A stretch of DNA of 11,355 bases from Candidatus Rifleibacteriota bacterium (GTDB taxonomy: Bacteria; Riflebacteria; Ozemobacteria; Ozemobacterales; Ozemobacteraceae), in the NCBI GenBank assembly GCA_017526725.1, contig JAFXRA010000141.1:1-11355 (forward strand), read 5' to 3'. The notes under the pieces are model-generated. The model did not search any database. It was not told where the DNA came from and saw only the letters and a program-made list of their open reading frames with translations. Both the position numbers and the translations under genes were made by a program. Shown one piece after another: positions 5,875 through 11,355 of this stretch. The number at the start of each line of letters is the position of its first letter. Positions within the stretch are counted from its first letter, which is position 1.

Positions 5875-6654
5875 TTACATTCCTTCCTTTTGAGAATCAT
5901 CTTCAGAAAACCATTCTTGCATGAGTATTCTTGAACGCAGTTCTTCAAAGCTGGTTCTAAGCTTTGAAACGGTTATATCAATCTCCTCTGAGGGTTGATT
6001 GCTTTCTAATGCCTGATTAACAGTATTGATTAACATTGCTGTATTTGAGGCTGAAGAGATATCATCTTCTGATGTGTATTTCTTTAAGTTATCTAAATCT
6101 TTTTGAATACTAACTAGTTTTTCTTTTGATTCCTTATAGAGTTTGCTTTCTACAAGGCGCTGAAGGTCATTTAAATTTGCTGAAACGGTAATGAATACCT
6201 GCTTTTCGTCTGTAATACCTACGGCTTCAAAGAATGTACCGATAGTGTTGCTAAGTTCTAAAACTCCATTATGAGCTTTTAAGAATTCTTTATTGTTAAC
6301 TAATTTTCTTATTTCGCCAATTTTTTTAGCTGTGTCATTCATCTTTTCAACCCAATGGAGATCGTTTTTAGCTTCTTCAGGAGGGTTGGTCATATATTTT
6401 TTAGAAAACTCCATCCAGGCAGATAGCATTCCTTCGACTTCGGTGTCGTATGAATCTTTAGGAGTATATTTTAATGCAGTACCTAACAGAGTTAATGAAT
6501 TCATAAAGTTTCTTATTGATTTTGAAAACTCACTGGTTGGGTTTTTCGCTGTCAGTAGCATTACTAACGTATCATCACAGGCAAATAAAGGATTGGCTAT
6601 TAAAATAATAGCCAGAAAACATATTAAAATTTTGCGTAATGTAATACGTCTCAT
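5875..6654 (-). CDS. Exported helical protein, probable lipoprotein
   Basis: From the ATG at 6654 the product is 259 aa. It has a basic N-terminus (MRRITLRK), a hydrophobic core at about 9-20 and a possible lipobox LFAC with Cys26 as the lipid-bearing residue, followed by Asp-Asp. Phe at -2 is not typical, so cleavage by signal peptidase I near the same place is the alternative. The mature part is almost all helical and charged, and looks like two helical bundles (about 30-135 and 140-255), with no cysteine other than Cys26. No family recognised. The start is fixed by the promoter, whose -10 box ends 6 nt before this ATG; an in-frame TTG at 6718-6720 lies upstream of the promoter and is rejected. 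It leads an operon with the CxxC protein and the permease, so a periplasmic substrate-binding or accessory role is a reasonable inference. Confidence 0.75.
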   Translation of the reverse strand: MRRITLRKILICFLAIILIANPLFACDDTLVMLLTAKNPTSEFSKSIRNFMNSLTLLGTALKYTPKDSYDTEVEGMLSAWMEFSKKYMTNPPEEAKNDLHWVEKMNDTAKKIGEIRKLVNNKEFLKAHNGVLELSNTIGTFFEAVGITDEKQVFITVSANLNDLQRLVESKLYKESKEKLVSIQKDLDNLKKYTSEDDISSASNTAMLINTVNQALESNQPSEEIDITVSKLRTSFEELRSRILMQEWFSEDDSQKEGM

Positions 6655-6660
6655 ATTATG

Positions 6661-6689
6661 ATTATACAATGAAATTGGCGTAATTTCAA
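6661..6689 (-). promoter_or_regulatory. Near-consensus sigma70 promoter, predicted leaderless
   Basis: On the - strand TTGAAA (6689-6684) and TATAAT (6666-6661) are exactly 17 nt apart: a perfect -10 and a 5/6 -35 box. Only 6 nt (CATAAT) separate the -10 from the ATG at 6654, so the transcript should begin at about the start codon itself. No Shine-Dalgarno sequence lies in front. It would drive the exported protein, CxxC protein, permease and TPR genes as a unit separate from the two genes upstream. Confidence 0.75.
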
Positions 6690-6731
6690 CCGTACACAAG
6701 GAATAGGGGAAGTATAGCAATTCTAAGAAAA

Positions 6732-7463
6732 CTAATTGACCTCTATAATAATCGGAGTTGAACGTAAAATCGTAATAGAATCACAGTCTTTTGAAGAAAT
6801 ATCTATTCCAGGATTGTTTAATTCTAATTCAGAAGATTTGCCACCTTTTTTTAAGAGAATTTTCCCATTTGGTTTCAACAAGCCCTGAATGCTCTGAAGG
6901 CTTCTGGAAACTGGTTTAATATCCAGCATAGGTAAATAGTTAAGTTTATCTTCTTTAACATTTGAAATATCAAAAGTGTATTCAGCAGGAATAAAGATTA
7001 TATTTTTCAATTTATTTACGCAGCTTAATATTTGTGGTGAGTAAAGGGCTTTTTTCTGCGGAAATCTATTTAAGTAACTATAAATTTCTGAAATAGGTAT
7101 TAATAGTCCTTCCAGGCTTTCTAACTCTTTTTTCTGGTCTTGTAGACCCAGATAATTATATCTGTCTGCTCTACAGATAGATTCTTCCAGAATGCTTTCA
7201 AGACCGAGTTTTTTGCTGCTTATATGCTTTAAATAATGGGTTAAAAAAGTTGTAGTATCAAGCAAAATTGTGCATTTGCTATTTTCTTTTAAAACAAATT
7301 CATTTTCTGCTAAGAAGAAACCCGTTTGAAGTTCATTATTTTCAGAAACTTCATCTTTTTGAAGAAGGTTTTCATAGTAACTTAGTGGAACTTCATTGTT
7401 AGAAACAGGATAAACACCTTTTAAATCGGGAGAAGAAACTTTAGTCAGGTTTTCAACACTCAT
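6732..7463 (-). CDS. Soluble protein of unknown function, coupled to the macroglobulin-like gene
   Basis: A 243-aa protein with no signal peptide and no membrane segment, so probably cytoplasmic. I do not recognise a domain. A hydrophobic strand (TILLDTTTF, 65-73) is followed by a mostly helical middle (74-155), and the C-terminal part (195-243) is predicted beta-rich with KILLKKGGKSSELEL. Four cysteines (64, 97, 148, 227) show no CxxC pairing. The start ATG overlaps the stop of the upstream gene by 4 bp (ATGA). No ribosome site is obvious in front, so translation is probably coupled to the upstream gene, and the two products probably act together. There is no visible homology to pilus, helicase or transport genes nearby. 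Confidence 0.75.
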   Translation of the reverse strand: MSVENLTKVSSPDLKGVYPVSNNEVPLSYYENLLQKDEVSENNELQTGFFLAENEFVLKENSKCTILLDTTTFLTHYLKHISSKKLGLESILEESICRADRYNYLGLQDQKKELESLEGLLIPISEIYSYLNRFPQKKALYSPQILSCVNKLKNIIFIPAEYTFDISNVKEDKLNYLPMLDIKPVSRSLQSIQGLLKPNGKILLKKGGKSSELELNNPGIDISSKDCDSITILRSTPIIIEVN

Positions 7464-8617
7464 ATTGGGAGGGCCTGCGATAAAGCCTTTCTAGATAAAA
7501 AAATAGAGAGTCTGTCTTTTTCTGTATTTTGAAATTCTGAGTTCACATCTTTAAGGAAGAGACTGGCTCTGTTTTGTTGATGAGGCGGCAAATATCTGAT
7601 TTTTTCGTGTGTCGTAATCTTATCTTTATTTATTTGCCATACTTTAAATAATACTGGACAACCAGCTAACAACGGCTTTTGAAGAATAAGTGAAACAGTC
7701 CCGCCTTCTAATTTGAGATTGGAATAGTATTGAAGCTTACCATTCTGCCATATTTCAATTTGTCGATGTTCTGATTCTGTGCATCCGTAAGCCATTAAAG
7801 AACCTTGGGGTTCACAATTCAGATTAAAAATAAAACCTGAGTTTTCGTTTGGATTCCCTATTAATTCATATACGGTAGGAAAATTATTGGCGATGAGTTT
7901 TTCTGATTTATCTTTAACATTTACAAATACTTTTTGTTCAAAATTATCAGATTGGAATACAAAAGTGTATGTACCCTCTGGAGAAGAGGGGTGTATGTTG
8001 GTTTCAAATGTGGCAAGTCCGTCTGTATCTGTTGAGATTATACGGTTTATGGTTGTGAAACCTGAAGGCGGTATGAGTTTAACTCTTATAGGAGTTTTAA
8101 AGGAAGGGAAACTTGTTGCTTTTTCTACAGAAGCAAGTTCAAAATGTATATTATCGCCTGTGAAAACCTGTTTGTCAGGTTCCTTGATTACCACTGCTTT
8201 TTCATTTTTTACAGGTATTTTACAGGTTAATATGGGTTTATCTATTCTTCTGCCTGGAAAAACAATCATTTCAACATTGGTTTCTTCCAGGTTTTCTGGG
8301 AAAAGATAACTGCATATAAATTTACCAGGTTTCAAGAAACTTAAAGGAACAGTATCTTCTTTTGTTGTACCGTCAGTTAACTGCATCTTTAACTTAACAC
8401 CGGCTTTGATATGACCTGAAAAGGATCTTTGGTTATCAGTATTTTTAAAAAGATTTATCAGAAAATCCTGTGAATGTCCGGGTACAATACTTCCATCTGT
8501 TGATACAATAGCTGTATAAACCTTATCTGGTGAAATATGACGCCAGGGGTCATTCTGAACGAATACCAGATAAAAGGCAAAAAGAATTGCAATAGATAAT
8601 GAAATATTTTTTTTCAT
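7460..8617 (-). CDS. Membrane-anchored protein with macroglobulin/Ig-like beta domains
   Basis: A 385-aa protein with a basic start (MKKN) and one hydrophobic segment at about 6-20 without an obvious cleavage site, so an uncleaved anchor with the rest in the periplasm is likely. Residues about 145-235 resemble an alpha-2-macroglobulin MG2 domain: EPDKQVFTGDNIHFEL, then PIRVKLIPPSG, then TDTDGLATFETN and EGTYTFVFQS with a final KVFVNV strand. Residues about 35-137 look like a further beta-sandwich of similar style (VSTDGSIVPGHSQ), and 245-345 may be a third. The thioester and bait regions of true macroglobulins are absent and the protein is far shorter, so it is not a protease trap; a structural or binding role in the envelope is more likely. 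It leads the - strand run and overlaps the next gene by 4 bp. Confidence 0.75.
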   Translation of the reverse strand: MKKNISLSIAILFAFYLVFVQNDPWRHISPDKVYTAIVSTDGSIVPGHSQDFLINLFKNTDNQRSFSGHIKAGVKLKMQLTDGTTKEDTVPLSFLKPGKFICSYLFPENLEETNVEMIVFPGRRIDKPILTCKIPVKNEKAVVIKEPDKQVFTGDNIHFELASVEKATSFPSFKTPIRVKLIPPSGFTTINRIISTDTDGLATFETNIHPSSPEGTYTFVFQSDNFEQKVFVNVKDKSEKLIANNFPTVYELIGNPNENSGFIFNLNCEPQGSLMAYGCTESEHRQIEIWQNGKLQYYSNLKLEGGTVSLILQKPLLAGCPVLFKVWQINKDKITTHEKIRYLPPHQQNRASLFLKDVNSEFQNTEKDRLSIFLSRKALSQALPI

Positions 8618-8624
8618 GGGCTGA

Positions 8625-8654
8625 AAGTTATCATTTTATCTATATAAAAGTCAA
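8625..8654 (-). promoter_or_regulatory. Candidate promoter for the macroglobulin-like gene
   Basis: On the - strand TTGACT (8654-8649) and TAACTT (8630-8625) are 18 nt apart, with 7 nt between the -10 box and the ATG at 8617. The -35 is good and the -10 is poor (3 of 6). No Shine-Dalgarno sequence precedes the ATG, so a leaderless start fits here too. The site overlaps nothing coding and faces away from the recD2 promoter in a 78-bp divergent gap. Confidence 0.4.
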
Positions 8655-8659
8655 TGATA

Positions 8660-8688
8660 TTGGAATGAAGAGATTAATGTGATAATAT
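8660..8688 (+). promoter_or_regulatory. Candidate promoter for recD2, predicted leaderless
   Basis: TTGGAA (8660-8665) and TAATAT (8683-8688) are 17 nt apart. An alternative -10, GATAAT at 8681-8686 with an upstream TGT, would be an extended -10. The GTG start is 7 nt beyond TAATAT, and the sequence between (CTTTTTT) holds no ribosome site, so the mRNA probably starts at or close to the GTG. Confidence 0.5.
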
Positions 8689-8695
8689 CTTTTTT

Positions 8696-10867
8696 GTGGA
8701 TACGGAAAGCATTATAGTTACAATAGAACGAATAACCTTTGCCAATGAGCAGAATGGTTATCATGTTTTAAAAGCCTCTGGACGTGATTATCCTAACGGA
8801 GTTACTCTGGTAGGCAATTTTTGTATGATTCAACCTGGTGAAGAAATAAAGGCTTACGGCACCTGGGCATGTCATCCAACTTTCGGAATGCAGTTCCAGA
8901 CATCAAAATATGCTGTTTTAAAGCCTGCAACTCTTAAGGGTATTGAAAAATTTCTTGGTTCTGGTTTGATAAAAGGAATAGGACCTGTTACCGCAAAGAG
9001 GTTGGTTAATACTTTTGGAATAGATACTTTAGATATAATAGAAAATCATCCGGAAAAACTAGCTGAATGTGTTGGCATTGGTCCTGGCAAAGCTGATAAG
9101 ATATCTCAGGGGTTCTTTATTCATAGATCTGTTCAGGATATTATGGTCTTTTTGCAGGGGCATGGCATTTCTACTGCTTATGCTTCAAGAATTTTTAAAA
9201 GATACGATAAAGAGGCTGTTAAAAAAGTTTCTGAAAATCCTTATATTTTAGCCGAAGAAATTCCTGGCATAGGTTTTAAAAAAGCAGATGATATTGCTTC
9301 TGAATTTGGTATTAAAGGTAATGACTCTAGAAGAGTAACGTCAGGAATCTTTTATGTTTTGAATTCTGTTTGTAAAGAAGGTCATTTGTATCTGACTTTT
9401 GAAGAACTGCTTAAATTAGCTGAAGAAACATTAGAGATAAATGAAGCCTCGGTTATTACCAATGCCTTAGAAACGCTAGCCGCTCAGAAAAAAATAATAG
9501 TCAGAGAATATAATGATTCAAAATTATATTATTTGCCTAACAATTATTACTCTGAATCTAAAAGTGCAGGTTATGTAAAAAAACTGGCTATATCTAAAAG
9601 GAATATTCCTAGAGAGCAGCTTATAGCTGTTCTGGATAAGGCTATTGTTGCGCATGGTTTAAATCTGAGTGATGTTCAGCAATATGCTGTCGAAACTTCT
9701 CTTACTAATGGATTTCTGATTATAACTGGTGGCCCTGGCACCGGGAAAACAACTACTCTTAAAGCCGTTGTAATGGCTCATAAATATATGGGGCACAGGG
9801 TTCTATTAGCTAGTCCTACTGGCAGAGCCGCCAAGAGACTTGCTGAGGTTTCCGGCTTTAACGCTTCTACTATTCATAGACTTTTGGAATATGACCATCA
9901 GACTCATGGATTTAAGCATAATTCTGCTAACACTTTAGATTGCGATGTGCTGATAATAGACGAGGCATCAATGGTTGACATGAATTTGTTTTATTCTTTA
10001 ATACAAGCCATTCCCGTTGGAGCTTCTCTAGTGCTTGTTGGAGATGTTGATCAATTACCCTCTGTTGGTGCTGGCCTGGTGCTTAATGAATTAATCCGTT
10101 CTGGAATTGTTCCAACAGTAACGTTAAATACTATTTTCAGACAGGCTGAGTCTTCAAAGATAATTAAAAATGCTCATCTTATAAATAAAGGGGAGATGCC
10201 GGATTTGACGGTTCCTGATGGACAGACTCAGACAGACTGCTATTTTCTGCAGGCAGAGCAGGTTGATAAAGTAATTTCTTTGTTAAAGAATGTTGTTGCC
10301 AAAAGTCTGCCTAAAAAATTCGGGTATTATCCTATAACCGATATACAGGTTTTGACTCCAATGAACAGAGGTCCATTAGGTGCGATTGCTTTGAATGGTA
10401 TTTTGCAGGAAATATTGAATCCGCCGGCTCCAAATAAGAATGAGATTAATCATGCCAATCGTATTTTTAGAGAAGGCGATAAGGTTATTCAGCTTAGAAA
10501 TAATTATGACTTAGATGTATTCAATGGTGATATTGGCACAATAACAAGTATTTCTACAGAAGAGCAGGAAATTACCATAGATTTTCCGCAATGTACTGTT
10601 GTTTTTCAGACTGCTGATTTTGTTGATCTCGCTCATGCTTATGCAATAACAGTTCACAAATCTCAGGGAAGTGAATATCCTGCTGTGGTTATGATTGCTC
10701 ATACTCAGCATTATATGATGCTTCAGCGTAATTTAATATATACTGGTTTAACTAGAGCTAAAAAAACAATGGTATTTTTAGGAAGTAAAAAGGCAATTTC
10801 AATTGCTGTTAACAACAACAAAATAAAAAAAAGGAATACTTTGTTTTGTGAGTTAATAAAGGATTAG
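8696..10867 (+). CDS. recD2: RecD2-family ATP-dependent 5'-3' DNA helicase
   Basis: A 723-aa protein, the usual length for stand-alone RecD2 (superfamily 1B). The N-terminal OB-like domain (about 5-75, IERITFANEQNGYHVLK) is followed by helix-hairpin-helix units near 91-105, 123-137 and 189-206. The motor has Walker A GGPGTGKT (345-352, Lys351), Walker B IIDEAS (420-425, Asp422/Glu423), motif III GDVDQLPSVGAG (449-460), the late motif VHKSQGSE (653-660) and YTGLTRAKK (682-690) with the arginine of motif VI. All catalytic motifs are intact. RecD2 works without RecBC in DNA repair and replication-fork maintenance. The GTG start gives the expected N-terminus, with TIERITF about eight residues in as in relatives; no ATG lies upstream in frame without a stop. 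No recB or recC is nearby. Confidence 0.96.
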   Translation: MDTESIIVTIERITFANEQNGYHVLKASGRDYPNGVTLVGNFCMIQPGEEIKAYGTWACHPTFGMQFQTSKYAVLKPATLKGIEKFLGSGLIKGIGPVTAKRLVNTFGIDTLDIIENHPEKLAECVGIGPGKADKISQGFFIHRSVQDIMVFLQGHGISTAYASRIFKRYDKEAVKKVSENPYILAEEIPGIGFKKADDIASEFGIKGNDSRRVTSGIFYVLNSVCKEGHLYLTFEELLKLAEETLEINEASVITNALETLAAQKKIIVREYNDSKLYYLPNNYYSESKSAGYVKKLAISKRNIPREQLIAVLDKAIVAHGLNLSDVQQYAVETSLTNGFLIITGGPGTGKTTTLKAVVMAHKYMGHRVLLASPTGRAAKRLAEVSGFNASTIHRLLEYDHQTHGFKHNSANTLDCDVLIIDEASMVDMNLFYSLIQAIPVGASLVLVGDVDQLPSVGAGLVLNELIRSGIVPTVTLNTIFRQAESSKIIKNAHLINKGEMPDLTVPDGQTQTDCYFLQAEQVDKVISLLKNVVAKSLPKKFGYYPITDIQVLTPMNRGPLGAIALNGILQEILNPPAPNKNEINHANRIFREGDKVIQLRNNYDLDVFNGDIGTITSISTEEQEITIDFPQCTVVFQTADFVDLAHAYAITVHKSQGSEYPAVVMIAHTQHYMMLQRNLIYTGLTRAKKTMVFLGSKKAISIAVNNNKIKKRNTLFCELIKD

Positions 10868-10922
10868 AAAGCAATAGAGTCAGTGGTAAAATTAAAAATA
10901 ATAAAAAAATTAAAAAGACCTC

Positions 10923-10951
10923 TTGACGCTTTGCATTTTCATAAGTAAAAT
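10923..10951 (+). promoter_or_regulatory. Strong sigma70-like promoter for the glycine-zipper gene
   Basis: TTGACG (10923-10928, 5/6) and TAAAAT (10946-10951, 5/6) are 17 nt apart, the best overall promoter on the + strand of the window. The expected transcription start is near 10958, leaving an untranslated leader of about 69 nt before the ATG at 11027. That is very different from the leaderless starts elsewhere in the window. Confidence 0.7.
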
Positions 10952-10957
10952 AAAGAC

Positions 10958-11026
10958 AAAGGTAAGGGTACACACCCAGAACCCAAATCATAAGTTTAAA
11001 TAAGTTTCATACTTGGGGGTATCAAA
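10958..11026 (+). promoter_or_regulatory. 5' leader with alternating GGGT/ACCC blocks and a GGGGGT ribosome site
   Basis: The leader contains GGGT (10966-10969), ACCC (10974-10977), ACCC (10981-10984) and GGGGGT (11015-11020), the last being the presumed ribosome site 6 nt before the ATG. GGGTACACACCC can fold into a 4-bp hairpin, and CCCAA (10982-10986) can pair with TTGGG (11013-11017), covering the ribosome site. The stems are short, so a regulatory switch is only a hypothesis; it matches no riboswitch class I know. The rest of the 10868-10957 interval is A-rich and shows no convincing terminator for recD2. Confidence 0.3.
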
Positions 11027-11355
11027 ATGAAAAGGGCTAAAGTTTTACTTTGCATGGTTCTTTCTCTTCTCATGCTGGTAGACTACACTGTTTTCCAGCC
11101 TGCTCCAGCATTCGGTAAGATTGACAAGAAGAGTGCTTTAATCGGTGGTGCTGTAGGCGTTGCTGCTGGTGCTGGTATTGCACTTGCTGCTCCTGCAATT
11201 GGTAGTGCTATCGCAGGTGCTGGTGGAATTGGTGGTATTGGTGCTGCTATCGTTGGTGGCGTTGCTGCAATAGGCGGCGGAGTAATAGGTGCCGTATCTG
11301 CTTTCGCAGGTGCTATAGGTGCTGCTATTAGCGCTGTTGGCGGTTTTATAGCTGG
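11027..11355 (+). CDS. Exported Gly/Ala-rich glycine-zipper protein, 3' truncated by window edge
   Basis: 109 residues are visible. A signal peptide is clear: MKRAK, a hydrophobic core at 6-18 and a likely cut after APA28 or AFG30. The mature part starts KIDKKSALIGG and is then an unbroken run of Gly, Ala, Ile and Val with many GxxxG spacings (GGAVGVAAGAG, GAGGIGGIGAA, GAIGAA), the mark of glycine-zipper membrane helices seen in some outer-membrane and pore-like proteins. The codons are strongly skewed to GGT and GCT, and the region is visibly richer in G than its neighbours, which together with the strong promoter suggests high expression. It could be an abundant envelope protein, a pore-forming peptide or a surface fibre; the C-terminal part, which would decide, is outside the window. 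Confidence 0.8.
   Translation, partial: MKRAKVLLCMVLSLLMLVDYTVFQPAPAFGKIDKKSALIGGAVGVAAGAGIALAAPAIGSAIAGAGGIGGIGAAIVGGVAAIGGGVIGAVSAFAGAIGAAISAVGGFIA

Noticed and set aside
6293..6661. 122-codon open frame on the + strand inside the exported helical protein gene
   Set aside because: Antisense shadow that runs over the promoter region of the real gene; no independent support.
6655..6720. Upstream TTG start adding 22 residues to the exported helical protein
   Set aside because: The added part contains the -35 and -10 boxes and would disrupt the signal peptide; no ribosome site precedes the TTG.
7887..8309. 140-codon open frame on the + strand within the macroglobulin-like gene
   Set aside because: Antisense shadow: no ribosome site, no recognisable domain, and the - strand frame has signal and beta-domain patterns.
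7460..8617. Full alpha-2-macroglobulin protease inhibitor
   Set aside because: Too short, and no thioester CxEQ motif or bait region; only the MG2-like beta pattern is present.
10868..10922. A/T-rich stretch after recD2 as terminator
   Set aside because: No inverted repeat with G-C pairs found; it is only A-rich sequence.

Overview
The window is AT-rich DNA with dense, mostly operonic genes. It carries prepilin-type proteins, exported proteins with signal peptides and a probable lipoprotein, which suggests a diderm (Gram-negative-type) bacterium. No rRNA, tRNA or other taxonomic marker is present. The low GC, the many exported proteins without a recognisable family and the prepilin genes would fit an uncultivated candidate lineage, but I cannot name the phylum from the sequence.

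Left part, + strand (1-3670): the tail of a truncated gene is followed by a secreted 338-aa protein with an Ig-like C-terminal region, closed by a perfect 15-bp hairpin with a GAAA loop. Next comes a tight three-gene cassette of prepilin-like proteins (GspI/PilV-like, GspK/PilX-like and GspJ/PilW-like). These are the usual minor pseudopilins that prime a type II secretion pseudopilus or type IV pilus. A 97-aa coiled-coil orphan follows, and its start region lies inside a striking dyad.

Middle part, - strand (8617 down to 3674): six genes run in one direction. The first two (a membrane-anchored protein with macroglobulin/Ig-like domains and an unknown soluble protein overlapping it by 4 bp) form one pair. 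A near-consensus promoter then starts a second unit: a helical exported, probably lipid-anchored protein, a CxxC thioredoxin-fold protein, an ArsP/YraQ-type (PF03773) permease and a TPR protein. The thioredoxin-fold protein and permease form a recognisable membrane-transport/redox pair. The lipoprotein and TPR protein may be accessories.

Right part, + strand (8696-11355): a full-length stand-alone RecD2 helicase is divergent from the macroglobulin-like gene. After a 159-bp intergenic region with a strong promoter and a roughly 70-nt leader comes the start of an exported Gly/Ala-rich glycine-zipper protein that runs off the window.

The most notable overall pattern is regulatory. Four transcription-unit-leading genes (1228, 6654-, 8617-, 8696) each have a sigma70-like -35/-10 pair whose -10 box ends only 6-7 nt before the start codon, with no Shine-Dalgarno sequence, so leaderless mRNAs are predicted. 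Most genes inside operons have Shine-Dalgarno sequences. No stretch over 300 bases lacks a gene. I saw no CRISPR array, insertion sequence or RNA gene.
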